Assembly (NCBI GenBank): GCA_963933195.1
Contig: CAWVUS010000011.1
Span: 1 to 44,214, forward strand
Source of the DNA: UBA8437 sp963933195
GTDB lineage: Bacteria > Planctomycetota > Planctomycetia > Planctomycetales > Planctomycetaceae
Direction: 5' to 3'
Length of the DNA stretch: 44,214 nt
This document shows positions 1 through 9,406 of the stretch, in pieces; positions within the stretch are counted from its first letter, which is position 1, and every line of letters begins with the position of its first letter. Both the position numbers and the translations under genes were made by a program. The notes under the pieces were generated by a model. That model did not search any database and had not been told where the DNA came from. It saw only the letters and a program-made list of their open reading frames with translations.

Positions 1-1
1 T

Positions 2-532
2 GGCACTCCGATGGGTGGCGGTGGTGGTACTCCGATGGGTGCTGGTGGTGGTGGTGCCAGTTCAGCCAATGTCGGACTTCAGGCTCCCGGTGGCGCCGGT
101 GGTGGCACTCCCATGGGTGGCTTTGGTGGCCAGGGCGGAGCAGGTTTTCAGTCTCCGGCACAAGCAATGCCATCGACCAGTGGTCTTCTCTCTAATGTCA
201 ACGTGGTTCCAACAGAGAATCCGCACTTGGCCACTGTCGTCGTTGTTGGCTTGATGACTCTCTACAAGAGGCCAGCAGTTGATCCAAATGCGACGGAAGG
301 CGATGCGAGTAACATGGCAACGACTCCCGGTGCGACTCCGGCAGTGAATCCCGGTGCGACTCCGGCAGTGAATCCCGGTGCGGCTCCAGCAGTGACTCCC
401 GGTGCGGCTCCAGCAGTGACTCCCGGTGCGGCTCCGGCAGTGAATCCCGGTGCGGCTCCGGCAGTGAATCCCGGTGCGGCTCCGGCAGTGAATCCCGGTG
501 CGGCTCCGGCGGCTACCAAACCCCAAGGTTGA
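2..532 (+). CDS. Gly-rich protein with C-terminal NPGAAPAV repeats, 5' partial
   Basis: The reading frame is open from the left edge (GTPMGGGG in frame before the first ATG at 11), so the gene very probably starts upstream; 176 residues are visible. The first ~50 residues are Gly-rich with GTPMG motifs. A short ordinary stretch follows, with a hydrophobic strand (ATVVVVGLMTLY) at about residues 81-92. The last ~65 residues are tandem AVNPGAAP units ending in TKPQG. No catalytic motif is visible and I do not recognise the family. The downstream gene shares the xPMGGGGG motif and has an N-terminal membrane anchor, so the two probably act together at the envelope. A link to type IV pilus or type II secretion assembly proteins is conceivable from the organisation but is a guess. 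Confidence 0.7.
   Translation, partial: GTPMGGGGGTPMGAGGGGASSANVGLQAPGGAGGGTPMGGFGGQGGAGFQSPAQAMPSTSGLLSNVNVVPTENPHLATVVVVGLMTLYKRPAVDPNATEGDASNMATTPGATPAVNPGATPAVNPGAAPAVTPGAAPAVTPGAAPAVNPGAAPAVNPGAAPAVNPGAAPAATKPQG
326..517 (+). repeat. 24-bp tandem repeat array, about 8 units
   Basis: Eight consecutive 24-bp units start with CCCGGTGCG at 326, 350, 374, 398, 422, 446, 470 and 494. Each encodes an eight-residue NPGAAPAV-type unit (variants NPGAT and TPGAA); the last unit diverges at its 3' end. The array lies inside the preceding coding region and keeps its frame, so copy-number change would not disrupt the protein. Confidence 0.9.
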
Positions 533-715
533 TGTGACTGAGAAACTTTGAAACCCATTGGTTTTACGAATCGAACAGTAGGAGTCCGATAGAGTCTTTG
601 GGCTGCATCGGATTCCAATTGAAAATACGAAAAGACAGGAACAGACGGGATATCGCGGTGGGCGATGGCATCACTGGCGGTTTCCGTTGTGAGGCTGAGG
701 AAAGAGGACAGGAAT

Positions 716-3247
716 ATGGCTGGAAAAATCAAACCGGATCAACTTCTTCAAATGGGTTTGGCCCACATTGAGAAGTTCGCGCTCTCTGGTGTCGGCCTGG
801 TCGTGGTGTATCTACTGATCTATCAACCGCTGATGACCGAGTCGGCCAAGTGGTCTGCTTTCAAGACCCATCCGAACGACTTCCAGGCCAAGATTGACGC
901 GGCCAAGCAGGCGCATGCTCTGGCCCCATGGACCAAGGCCCAGGAGAAGTCGACATACGAGGGATTGGCTGACGTGCGGGGAGTGGTCGGAGCGAGGACC
1001 ACCCAGATTGATGTCAAGCGATTCGAGTACGTCACGCCGTTTCATTTTCCACCGTATGAGAAAAAGGACAGGGATCGCATGCCGGTGTTGTTGCCGGTAC
1101 TCGATTTGTTGGCCGATGCCAGCCAGGCGATCTTGAGTCCGGTTCCGACCGGGGAAGATGAAGAGGATGAGTCGGAGAAGCGTGGCGAAGAAAAAGTGGC
1201 TGGTCGAATTGTGGGTCAGCAGGGTGCTCCGCAAGTTGGACGGCCTCGCAGTTCAGTGGCACCTCGCAAGAAACGTTCGGCAGTCACGGGTGGTGGTGCC
1301 GGGAACAGCTTTGGTACGAATTCCGGTTCGCCAATGGGCGGTGGCGGTGGCGGTTTTATCGGTGGTGCCCCGCCTAAGCCTGGATCGGCCGAGATCGGCG
1401 GCGGGAATCCGATGGGAGCGTCTGGTGGTTCGCCGATGGGTGACAGCGGATTCGGTGGTGGTGGTGGTGGATCTGTCTACAACGCCAATGAGCGGGTTGG
1501 AACTCCCCAGGGATACAATTTCGTGTCGATCCGCGGACTGGTGATGCTCAAGAACCAGGCGGAGCAGTTCCAACGCGCCCTGAATCTTGACACATTGTCC
1601 GAAGCTCTCGAGCGGCTGGATTTTGTTGATTTCGAATTGGAGCGTCAGTCGGCCGTGGCTGGTGACAATCCATGGAGTGGAGAATGGCGCAAGATCAACC
1701 TTCAAGCTGCTCGTGATATCGTGTTGTCAGTCGAGTGGGACGCTGACGTCGTTTCGGCTGACCTGACTGACCAGGTGGTCAGCATGCCGTTGCCTCTCCG
1801 TGAGGCTGGTGAGTGGGATTGGTTTGGTACACATCCGCGTTTGCGGTTGCTGTCGGCTGAAGCCCGTGAACGGCAGGTTCTTGAGAATGCCGAGGCATTG
1901 AAGGAATCGCAGAAGGATCAACCTACAGCCAAGCAGAGACGACAAAAAGGCGGTTTTTCCGCGTTCCAGCACGATATTCGTGGGATTCGCGGAAAAGTGA
2001 TGCAGGGGGCGAAGGGCAACTCGATCAGCCAGAATGCTACCAAGGCAATGGGCCAGAAGGGGTTCCAAGGATTTACCGGCCAGTTTTCCGACAACAATGC
2101 TGCCAGCCGGGGTGCCGATCAATTCCAGGCTGGCCTCTCTGGCCAGGTGTTGTTGTTCCGTTACCTGGACTTCGACGTTGTTCCTGGAAACGCGTATCGT
2201 TATCGCGTGCGGCTGGTGTTGCGAAATCCGAATTATGAGAAGCCGCCATCCATGTTGCACGAGTCTGCCGTGGCATCGGCTGATCAGGAAACCCTGAAGA
2301 CTGCCTGGAGTGCACCCAGTGGAGTCTGGAACGTTCCTCGTCAGGCGGTTGTCCCGGGGGCGGCCGTGGTTCGCCGGTCGGTGCGTTACTTCCTGACCCG
2401 GGTGTTGCCCGAACGACGCACGACACCGGGGATGGCGGACTTCAATGTCTACCAGTGGTTTCCTTCGGCTGGAACTGACGTGAATGGGAAGATCAAGGCC
2501 CAGTTCGGACAGTTCATCTCCAGTGAACTGGATACTCTTGTCTTGAGGCCAGCGGAGGAGAAGTTCGAGAAGGAGAGTGTCAACTTGCAGACAGGGGATG
2601 TATTGCTTGACATCCATACTCCCATGTCACTTGACGAGTCGGAACATCCGGATTTGCCCATCGGCGAACTGAACAAACGCCGCGAACAAACCGGGGCGAC
2701 TTCAGGGGCCCTGGTCGTCAACCGGTACGGCCAACTGGTGTCTCATGGCCGCACTCCACTTGAGGTCAACCGTGAATTTGGCGAGGAACAGCAGTTGGCC
2801 TATGACCGACAGCCCTGGCAAGATCTGTTGAACAAGAAGAAGCCCGGTGACTCGAACTCGAACACCGGGTTCCAGTTCTCGGGTAACAATCCGATGGGTG
2901 GCAATGCCGAGGGTGGTTCAGGAAAGAAGAAAAACGGCCGCGGTAAGAAGAATCCGATCCGTCGTGACAACGCCTATGGTGGCGGCATGGGTGGCGGTAT
3001 GGGTGGCGGTATGGGTGGCGGTATGGGTGGCGGTATGCCCGGCATGGGTGGTGGTATGCCCGGCATGGGCGGTGGCATACCCGGCATGGGCGGTGGCATG
3101 GGTGGTGGTGGCGCGATACCGGGGATGGGTGGTGGTCCGATGGGCGGCGGTGGCGGTCCGATGGGCGGCGGATTCCCCGGTGGCGGTCCGATGGGCGGCG
3201 GCGGCGGTCCGATGGGCGGCGGCGGATTCCCAGGACAGAATCGCTAG
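716..3247 (+). CDS. Membrane-anchored Gly/Met-rich protein, unknown function
   Basis: This gene encodes 843 residues. An upstream in-frame ATG exists at 665, but ATG 716 follows GAGGAAAGAGGACAGG and places a clean amphipathic N-terminus before one membrane segment (about residues 21-40, FALSGVGLVVVYLLIYQPLM), so I chose 716. The layout is a short cytoplasmic tail, one TM helix, then a long exported part. A Gly-rich linker lies around residues 200-260 and an ordinary folded region around 270-700. A C-terminal tract of GMGGG and PGMGGG repeats runs from about residue 757 to the end. I recognise no family or catalytic motif. It lies 183 bp downstream of, and co-directional with, another protein carrying xPMGGGGG motifs, which suggests one functional unit. 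The single-pass anchor would suit an envelope scaffold or secretion/pilus accessory protein; that is inference. Confidence 0.75.
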   Translation: MAGKIKPDQLLQMGLAHIEKFALSGVGLVVVYLLIYQPLMTESAKWSAFKTHPNDFQAKIDAAKQAHALAPWTKAQEKSTYEGLADVRGVVGARTTQIDVKRFEYVTPFHFPPYEKKDRDRMPVLLPVLDLLADASQAILSPVPTGEDEEDESEKRGEEKVAGRIVGQQGAPQVGRPRSSVAPRKKRSAVTGGGAGNSFGTNSGSPMGGGGGGFIGGAPPKPGSAEIGGGNPMGASGGSPMGDSGFGGGGGGSVYNANERVGTPQGYNFVSIRGLVMLKNQAEQFQRALNLDTLSEALERLDFVDFELERQSAVAGDNPWSGEWRKINLQAARDIVLSVEWDADVVSADLTDQVVSMPLPLREAGEWDWFGTHPRLRLLSAEARERQVLENAEALKESQKDQPTAKQRRQKGGFSAFQHDIRGIRGKVMQGAKGNSISQNATKAMGQKGFQGFTGQFSDNNAASRGADQFQAGLSGQVLLFRYLDFDVVPGNAYRYRVRLVLRNPNYEKPPSMLHESAVASADQETLKTAWSAPSGVWNVPRQAVVPGAAVVRRSVRYFLTRVLPERRTTPGMADFNVYQWFPSAGTDVNGKIKAQFGQFISSELDTLVLRPAEEKFEKESVNLQTGDVLLDIHTPMSLDESEHPDLPIGELNKRREQTGATSGALVVNRYGQLVSHGRTPLEVNREFGEEQQLAYDRQPWQDLLNKKKPGDSNSNTGFQFSGNNPMGGNAEGGSGKKKNGRGKKNPIRRDNAYGGGMGGGMGGGMGGGMGGGMPGMGGGMPGMGGGIPGMGGGMGGGGAIPGMGGGPMGGGGGPMGGGFPGGGPMGGGGGPMGGGGFPGQNR
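2977..3237 (+). repeat. GMGGG/PGMGGG-coding low-complexity tandem repeats
   Basis: Four near-perfect 12-bp units (ATGGGTGGCGGT) are followed by 21-bp PGMGGGM-type units and then GGTCCGATGGGCGGC units. All stay in frame inside the 3' end of the preceding gene. Similar but shorter Gly-rich DNA occurs at about 1320-1480 in the same gene and at 1-60 in the upstream gene. Confidence 0.85.
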
Positions 3248-3260
3248 CCGTCTTTTGTGG

Positions 3261-4634
3261 CTAGTGGGTTGTCGTTGTTTGAACCCGTGGCTGGTCGAGG
3301 ACCAGTTCGCGGATTTCGGCGGCGATAAAGAATGATCCGGTGACGCAGATCAGGTCGTCACGGTTGGCCAGTCGCCGCGCCAGATGCCATGCGGACGCGG
3401 GATCGGGCGTGGCGTGGACTGGTGTGTCAAACAATTCACGGACGCGCCGATGTAGTGACTCGACGGGCACCGCACGTGGATTGTCCTGGAATTGTGTCAG
3501 GATCACGGTGTCAAACCGTGGCAGCAGTTGGCGGAGCGATCCGTCGACATCCTTGTCTCGCGAGGTCGCGAAAATCAGAAGGCGTTGTCGAGAATCGGCT
3601 GCGGTTGTCGGGTCAGCGTCGAGTGTTTCAATCAAGGCCCGGAGGCTGGCCCAGTTGTGAGCCGCATCGACGATGACACGTGGGTGATACCCGATTGTCT
3701 CGATCCTCACCGGCCACGTCAGTTGTCCGATGGCCTCACATGCGGCATCAACCGGAACTGTTGTTCCACGCTGATCGACAAGATCGATTGCAGCGGCGGC
3801 CAACGCAGTATTGATGGCCTGGTGTCGGCCGGGTAGGGGTATTTTGATGTCAGGCCACGTTCTGGCGGGGGTCGAGATCCGGGCCACGTGTTGCTGGGGG
3901 TCATGGTCGAGTTGGATGTCGCGTCCCAGTCGCCAGATCGGAGCTTCGCGTTCCGCCGCGATGTCCTCGATTGTCGCTGCCGTTCGCGGTTGTTCGACGC
4001 CAGAGACGACCGGTACACCGGGCTTGATGATGCCGGCTTTCTCCCGGGCAATATCAGCGAGATCACTTCCCAGCAAGTTCGTGTGGTCACGGCTGATGGT
4101 GGTGATGACCGACACGAGTGGTTGGCAGATGTTGGTGGCGTCGAGTCGACCACCGAGTCCCACCTCGAGCACTGCCCACTCGGTCCGGTTCGACCGGAAG
4201 TGCAACCAGGCCAGGGCCGTAGCCAATTCGAAATAGGTGGGTGAGACCCGTCCGGGTTCGGATTCGATGTCCCGTACAACTCCGGCAATTTCGTCGACCA
4301 GGCGAATCAATTGTTCACGGGTTGGCTGTACACCATCGACGACCATTCGTTCTTCGAATGCCTCGATGTGCGGAGACGTGAACAACCCGGTTCGGTGTCC
4401 GGAGGCGCTCAAGCCAGCGGCAATCATCGCCGCTGTGGATCCCTTACCCTTGCTGCCGGCGACGTGTACGACCGGGACATGGTCCTGGGGATTCCCAATT
4501 CGCTCGAGCAGGTGAGCCATGCGATCGAGCTTGAAGTCGCCGGCAGAGTAGAGATCGCTGTTGAGCCGTTCGTAATTGATTCGCCCAAACAGGAACTCAA
4601 TTGCTTGTTCGTACGTCTCGATTGCCGGGTGCAT
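3261..4634 (-). CDS. folC: Folylpolyglutamate synthase / dihydrofolate synthase
   Basis: The 457-residue protein is a Mur-ligase-family ATP-dependent enzyme. It adds glutamate to dihydropteroate and/or to folates in the cytoplasm, so it is needed for folate synthesis and retention. The diagnostic P-loop VAGSKGKGSTAAM is near residue 59 and is followed by the FolC-typical TGLFTSPHIEAFEERM. ATNICQPLVSVITTISRDHTNLLG matches the central ATPase part, and IVDAAHNWASLRAL begins the C-terminal domain. Length fits the family. The start ATG at 4634 gives a normal FolC N-terminus; its ribosome-binding site is weak. It converges on the Gly/Met-rich gene with only 13 bp between stop codons, and no terminator hairpin is visible there. 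Confidence 0.93.
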   Translation of the reverse strand: MHPAIETYEQAIEFLFGRINYERLNSDLYSAGDFKLDRMAHLLERIGNPQDHVPVVHVAGSKGKGSTAAMIAAGLSASGHRTGLFTSPHIEAFEERMVVDGVQPTREQLIRLVDEIAGVVRDIESEPGRVSPTYFELATALAWLHFRSNRTEWAVLEVGLGGRLDATNICQPLVSVITTISRDHTNLLGSDLADIAREKAGIIKPGVPVVSGVEQPRTAATIEDIAAEREAPIWRLGRDIQLDHDPQQHVARISTPARTWPDIKIPLPGRHQAINTALAAAAIDLVDQRGTTVPVDAACEAIGQLTWPVRIETIGYHPRVIVDAAHNWASLRALIETLDADPTTAADSRQRLLIFATSRDKDVDGSLRQLLPRFDTVILTQFQDNPRAVPVESLHRRVRELFDTPVHATPDPASAWHLARRLANRDDLICVTGSFFIAAEIRELVLDQPRVQTTTTH

Positions 4635-4831
4635 CGTCGTACCATTGCCTGCACAGTTACCGGGTTGCGGCCGAGTATAGCGGTGAAAGTGTTGTTGAGG
4701 AATCGGTCGGCCGCCTGGAAGTGGCTGGTGGATTCCTGGAGATGATGGCCGGTTTGGATTGAATGCGTGGGACCAGCGTGATCAGAATATGAGAGATGAA
4801 TGTCAGCGAGTGGTCAGGTGGCGATGCGACG

Positions 4832-5122
4832 ATGCCAGTGAGGATTTACTTTTGCCGTTTGTGCGGTTTTGCCACGCCCGCCGAGGCGATCGCGAGCGCC
4901 TTGGAATCGGAACTGGGATTGTCCACCGAACTCCATGAAGCGTTCTGGGGAACGTTTCGGATCGAGTGGTCGGGACGAGAGATCTACAATCGCTGGCGGA
5001 CCCGGGGCATCCTCGGAAGGCTGGGAATGGGCCACACGCCGACCGCGGAGGAAATCGTGGTGCTGCTGTCCGAGATCAGTGACCCGCCACCGCCGGTCCA
5101 ATCCTCAGGCGACGAAACCTGA
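4832..5122 (+). CDS. Rdx/SelW-like thioredoxin-fold protein, Cys form
   Basis: This small protein has 96 residues from ATG 4832; an in-frame ATG at 4796 would add 12. I chose 4832 because AGGTGG lies 10 bp upstream and because Rdx (SelW/SelT/SelH) proteins begin a few residues before their first strand. VRIYFCRLCGFATPAEAIASAL matches the family's strand-CxxC-helix start. WGTFRIEWSGREIYNRWRTRGILGR matches the G-x-F-E/R-V strand and the following G-x-(F/L) segment. Many relatives have CxxU; here it is C-R-L-C with no in-frame TGA. Proteins of this family are thought to be thiol redox proteins with poorly defined substrates. Its 3' end overlaps the oppositely oriented DUF1080 gene by 47 bp. Confidence 0.75.
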   Translation: MPVRIYFCRLCGFATPAEAIASALESELGLSTELHEAFWGTFRIEWSGREIYNRWRTRGILGRLGMGHTPTAEEIVVLLSEISDPPPPVQSSGDET

Positions 5123-6335
5123 CAACAGTGCTGTGATTTTGTAGACCGAGAAAGCCATCCAGTTTTCTCAACGCGAGTTTCGGGTGGCTCTTGGCATCGA
5201 TCCGAACAATTGTCACACCGTTGTGAGTCGTGGTGATGTGTTGTCCGATGCAGTTGATTTCCATCGTGTTCCATTGGCCAGCCGGCTTGGAAACGCGTGA
5301 CGTGGCTCCGGAGATCGCGTAGACCGACCCGCAGTACTGGTAGTCCTTGAGCTTGGCATATTTCTTGGCGTTGTCGTCAAGTACCTGGACTTCGAAACCG
5401 GCCGGTGGCAACTTGTCGTTGTCACGGTGGTGCTTGCCATCTGCGGGCACGCGAACATAGATTCCGCTGTTTCCACCAGGTGAGACCTGGTACTGGAACC
5501 GGAGATTGAAATCGCCGAATTGCCGGGACGTTCGCAACCACGGTCCTTTTTTTCCGGTGCATTCGATGGTTCCATCGCCGTCTTGGCGATTTGCGAGTTC
5601 GCCCAGTCCGGCCGGATTGCCGCCGAGTTCCTTGTAGCGAGCCACGGCGCGGGCCCAGAGTTTCGAATAATTGGCAGAGGGCTTGTGCTTGCGAACTCGC
5701 CAGCAAGTCGAGGCGGCTTGTCCGGCTCCTTCCCATCCGGTGAGGTCACGACCATTGAAAAGGCTCGTGTATCCCAGTTCCGTGATCTGGACATTGCGGA
5801 TTGCAAATCGTCCCCCGCCGGGAACCTCGACCTGCAGCCCGATGTGACCGCGTTCGATGGTGATCCCGCTGGCCCGGTAGGCAGGCTTTCCGTTGATGGC
5901 CAGTGACACCGAGTCCTCGACGACGATGATGTCGAAGCTGTTCCAGCGTCCCTTGCGGATCAGCCCCGGCGGCGGCGTGGCTCCCTTCAGGCTGCCACAG
6001 GCGCCTTCCTTGCCTTCCAGCAGGTTCAACTGGTAGCCCTTCGACGGAAACGGGGAGCCACCGGGTTGGGTGCGGATGTAGATCCCGGCGTCGTATTTCG
6101 AGTCCTTCTCGGCCTTCCATTCAACGTGTAGCATGAAGTCACCGTAGGCGTGATCGCTGCGAAGCCAGCCGTTGCCTTCCAGTAGCCGGATCGTGCCCTT
6201 GTTGACGTCGGCCCGGCAATCGTTCTCGATGGTCCAGCCGTCGAGGGTCTTGCCGTCGAACAGCGGGTAGGAGAATCCGGCTGCCGAGACGGATGAGATT
6301 GTCAGCAGGACACCCAGCAAGGATCGTGTGAACAT
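5076..6335 (-). CDS. Secreted protein with two DUF1080 (3-keto-disaccharide hydrolase-like) domains
   Basis: The 419-residue protein starts with a signal peptide (MFTRSLLGVLLTISSVSAAG) and should be exported. Two copies of the concanavalin-like DUF1080 fold follow. The first, about residues 24-187, opens with LFDGKTLDGW. The second, about 190-415, opens with LFNGRDLTGW. Both carry the family's glycine-rich GIYIRT and GIYVRV strands. DUF1080 proteins are abundant in planctomycetes, and some members act on 3-keto-glycosides; the substrate here cannot be read from sequence. It lies 48 bp downstream of the M16 peptidase gene on the same strand, so co-transcription is likely. Its stop lies inside the convergent Rdx-like gene. 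Confidence 0.88.
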   Translation of the reverse strand: MFTRSLLGVLLTISSVSAAGFSYPLFDGKTLDGWTIENDCRADVNKGTIRLLEGNGWLRSDHAYGDFMLHVEWKAEKDSKYDAGIYIRTQPGGSPFPSKGYQLNLLEGKEGACGSLKGATPPPGLIRKGRWNSFDIIVVEDSVSLAINGKPAYRASGITIERGHIGLQVEVPGGGRFAIRNVQITELGYTSLFNGRDLTGWEGAGQAASTCWRVRKHKPSANYSKLWARAVARYKELGGNPAGLGELANRQDGDGTIECTGKKGPWLRTSRQFGDFNLRFQYQVSPGGNSGIYVRVPADGKHHRDNDKLPPAGFEVQVLDDNAKKYAKLKDYQYCGSVYAISGATSRVSKPAGQWNTMEINCIGQHITTTHNGVTIVRIDAKSHPKLALRKLDGFLGLQNHSTVVRFRRLRIGPAVAGH

Positions 6336-6383
6336 TGGTCGAGCCTCTTGTCGTGGTTCGTCAGGATTGGGTGAGAGCCGAGG

Positions 6384-9164
6384 TCACCGGGTGGCTTTCT
6401 TTTTTTTCGGAGCTGTCTTCTTGGGTGCGGGTTTTTCTGGCTTCTTGTTGAAGTCGCCCGCGGTGACCACCACCAGTCTCTTGGGGTCGAAATATTTCCG
6501 GGTTGCCTGCAGAACACCCTCGGCGGTTGTTCCGGAGATATTTTTTTCGAGTTCCGCGTGAAAGGCCAGTGTCCGCTTGGAGAAAAGTGACCCGGCGAGC
6601 AGGCTGGCGAGGCGGGCGTCGTCGGTGCGGCCGACCCGCAGGGATTGCAGGTACCCCTTCTGGGCGGCTGCCAGTTCGGCGGGCGTGACACCGGACTTGA
6701 GTAACTTGTCGACCTCTTCACGGATAGCCACGGCCACCTTGGGAGAGTTTTGCGGGTTCGAGATCGCCGCGATCGTCAGGCTGCCACGCTGGTCAACACT
6801 TGTTGCATTGAAGAAGGAAATGATGCCGTAGGAGAGTCCTTCCTGTTGTCGAACCCGGTTGCCCAGTCTCGAGGCCAGGGACCCACCCCCCAGGATGAAG
6901 TTGGACATGACCAGTGAGGGGTAGTCGGGATGAGAATCCTTCATCGAAAAGACCAGCCCGGCACAGTAGAAGGCATTGGCCTTGTCGGGAGTGAGGATCT
7001 TGTGAGTGCCTGGCTTGTAGGGGTTGTCTCCGTGTTTCTGGATGTGCTTGTACGGCTCTGTGGCCTCCCAGCCGCTGACAAGTTTCTCGAGCAAGGGCAG
7101 CGTGGTCTTGGGGTCGAAGTCACCGACGATCGCCAGTTCGCCATGAGTTCCCCCCAGGAAGTTCTTGTAGAGTGAAGCCAGTTGCTTCCGGTCAACCGAC
7201 TTGATCTGGGCGATTTCCTCTTCGATCGTCGGTTCGTACCGGGGGTTGGTCGAGGGGTACGGGCGAAATGCTCTTCGGAGTTTTCTCATGGCCAGCGATT
7301 GTGGCTCAGCTTTTTGCTGTTCCAGGGAAGCCAGCATTCGCTGTTTCATCAGTGTCAATTCAGTCTCCGGCAGAGTGGGCTCGCGCAGCACCTGTTTGAG
7401 CAGGTCCAGGACCTGGGGCAATGTTGTGCGAGTGGCTTTCACCGAAAATCCGGCAAGGCCCGCACTGCTGCGGCTGCCAGAACCCGAGAGTGATGCTCGG
7501 AGTTCTGCCAACTTGTCGGTGAGCTCGGTTCGCGTGTATTTCCGGGTGCCGCGGGCCATCAGCGTCGGCAGAAGTGCTCCGGCACTGGTCTTGTCGCCGA
7601 GCGTTTTGTCGGTGCCGTACCGCAATGTCAGCGTGAGATTGACCGCCTCACCACGAGTCTTCTTGGACAACATGGCGACTTTCAGGCCACTGGTGAGCTT
7701 GGTCCGGATCGTGTGTTTTTCGATGTTGTCCGGCGAAACGTCGAATGCTTCACCCGCGGCGACCGTCTTGCGCCCCTTGTAGTTGCCGATCATCTCCGCG
7801 AGATTTGGCGTGGCGGGAATCGCGGTGCGCGAGGCGATCTTGGTCGGCCGAAACAGACCAACGGTACGGTTGTTTGCGACCAGGTAGGTCTTGGCCACGC
7901 GTTGAACGTCGGCAGTGGTCACTTTTTCGAGACGGTCCCGGTCGATGAAGTACAGTCGCCAGTCACCTTGCGCAGCCCATTCGGAGAGTTGAATCGCGAG
8001 TTGACTGGTGTCGTTGGAGGCTTGTTCGCGTTGCCGCAGGAACCGGGCCTGGCTCCGCTTGATCTCCTCCTGGGTCACGCCCTGACTGGCGACCAGGTCG
8101 ATCGTGTCGGTCAGGCGGTTGAGCACGTCGCGGGGGTCATTCCCCGGGGTGACCTCGGCCATCAACTCGATCACGCCCGGATCATGGAAGGCGAAGGCGT
8201 CACCCTGGAGGCTCGCGGCTCGCTTGGTCTCGACCAGTGACTTGTAAAGTCTGCCGGTGGGGGAATTCGAGAGGATGTCGGTGAGCACGTTGAGTGGAAC
8301 GAAGTCGGGATGTGGTCCGGCCGGAATATGGTAAATCGCTCCGACGACCGCGACCTTGCCGACTCGTCTCAAGGTGACGAATCGCTCGCCGTCCTGCGGC
8401 GGTTCCTCGGTGTAGGTCGCAGCGAGTTTACGCTTGGGGCTGGGGATCTTGCCAAATGTCTTCTCGATCAACGACACCGCCTGGCGTGGATCGAACTGTC
8501 CGGCGACGATCACCATCGCGTTGTCCGGTTGGTAGTACTTGCGGTAGAACTGCCGCAGGTTGGCGACGGGCACGCGCTCGATGTCGGCCCGGTTTCCGAT
8601 CGTCGACCGGCCGTAATTGTGCCACTCGTAGGCGACGGCCATCATCCGCTGGGACAGCACCCGGGAGGGACTGTTTTCTCCCCGTTCGAATTCGTTACGG
8701 ACCACGGACATCTCGGAGGCCAGGTCCTCAGCCCGGATCAGGCTGTTCATCATCCGGTCGGATTCCAATTCCAGCGCGAACGCCAGGTTCTCGGGACTGG
8801 CCGGAAGCGTTTCGTAGTAATTGGTGCGATCAACCCAGGTGGTGCCATTGAAACGGGCCCCGTGGTCCTGGAGTTCCTTGGGGACATTGGGATGTCGGGT
8901 GGTCCCCTTGAACAGCATGTGTTCCAGCAGGTGGGCCATTCCGGCTTCGCCATAGCCCTCGTGTCGGGATCCGACAAAAACCGTCAGGTTGACCGTGACG
9001 GTCGGCCGCGATTTGTCGGGCACCAGCAAGACGCGGAAGCCGTTGTCGAGTTGAAATTCGGCGATTCCCTCGACGGCCGTTACCAGCTTTGTCTCAGCCT
9101 GCACCAGCCCGGTGTGAACAAGAAGACCGACCGCGATGGCAACAACTGTCGCATGCCGAGCCAT
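6384..9164 (-). CDS. Secreted M16 family zinc metallopeptidase (pitrilysin-like)
   Basis: The 926-residue protein carries both halves of an M16 peptidase. The zinc motif HLLEH is at residues 78-82 in the N-terminal catalytic half, with the third-ligand region LALELESDRM about 75 residues later. The C-terminal half (from about residue 480) lacks HxxEH, as usual for the inactive partner domain, and keeps the R/Y-type QEGLSYGI motif. I chose ATG 9164 because AGGGA lies just upstream and because it gives a signal peptide (MARHATVVAIAVGLLVHTGLVQA). The longer frame uses a TTG at 9215. A lysine-rich tail (KKPEKPAPKKTAPKKKKATR) ends the protein. The DUF1080 gene follows 48 bp downstream. Exported M16 enzymes degrade peptides; the target is unknown. 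Confidence 0.9.
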   Translation of the reverse strand: MARHATVVAIAVGLLVHTGLVQAETKLVTAVEGIAEFQLDNGFRVLLVPDKSRPTVTVNLTVFVGSRHEGYGEAGMAHLLEHMLFKGTTRHPNVPKELQDHGARFNGTTWVDRTNYYETLPASPENLAFALELESDRMMNSLIRAEDLASEMSVVRNEFERGENSPSRVLSQRMMAVAYEWHNYGRSTIGNRADIERVPVANLRQFYRKYYQPDNAMVIVAGQFDPRQAVSLIEKTFGKIPSPKRKLAATYTEEPPQDGERFVTLRRVGKVAVVGAIYHIPAGPHPDFVPLNVLTDILSNSPTGRLYKSLVETKRAASLQGDAFAFHDPGVIELMAEVTPGNDPRDVLNRLTDTIDLVASQGVTQEEIKRSQARFLRQREQASNDTSQLAIQLSEWAAQGDWRLYFIDRDRLEKVTTADVQRVAKTYLVANNRTVGLFRPTKIASRTAIPATPNLAEMIGNYKGRKTVAAGEAFDVSPDNIEKHTIRTKLTSGLKVAMLSKKTRGEAVNLTLTLRYGTDKTLGDKTSAGALLPTLMARGTRKYTRTELTDKLAELRASLSGSGSRSSAGLAGFSVKATRTTLPQVLDLLKQVLREPTLPETELTLMKQRMLASLEQQKAEPQSLAMRKLRRAFRPYPSTNPRYEPTIEEEIAQIKSVDRKQLASLYKNFLGGTHGELAIVGDFDPKTTLPLLEKLVSGWEATEPYKHIQKHGDNPYKPGTHKILTPDKANAFYCAGLVFSMKDSHPDYPSLVMSNFILGGGSLASRLGNRVRQQEGLSYGIISFFNATSVDQRGSLTIAAISNPQNSPKVAVAIREEVDKLLKSGVTPAELAAAQKGYLQSLRVGRTDDARLASLLAGSLFSKRTLAFHAELEKNISGTTAEGVLQATRKYFDPKRLVVVTAGDFNKKPEKPAPKKTAPKKKKATR

Positions 9165-9406
9165 CCGTATGTCCCTAATCCGTGATTGCCATTTTCCCAG
9201 CGTCCACATGGTCAACTCCCCGCATAGAAATCACTCGGATTCAGCCAAACGGCCATCCTCGCGGACTGTACCAGTCCATCAGCGGGGCAACAAGCGGCCG
9301 GGAACGGTTGTTGATCACGATTGGGCGACGGGGAGATTACCGATGCAGTCATCGAATTGTTACCCTGTGACGTCGGTTACTGGCAACACGAGGAGGGCTT
9401 CCGAAG
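9165..9406. other. Divergent intergenic region, M16 peptidase / PQQ-propeller
   Basis: This 242-bp gap separates two divergent genes and must hold promoters for both. I see no credible small gene and no clear -35/-10 pair. The strong GAGGAGG at about 9390-9396 serves the PQQ-propeller gene. Confidence 0.5.

Noticed and set aside
326..517. A CRISPR-like array from the regular 24-bp spacing
   Set aside because: The units are contiguous with no spacers and encode an in-frame peptide repeat.
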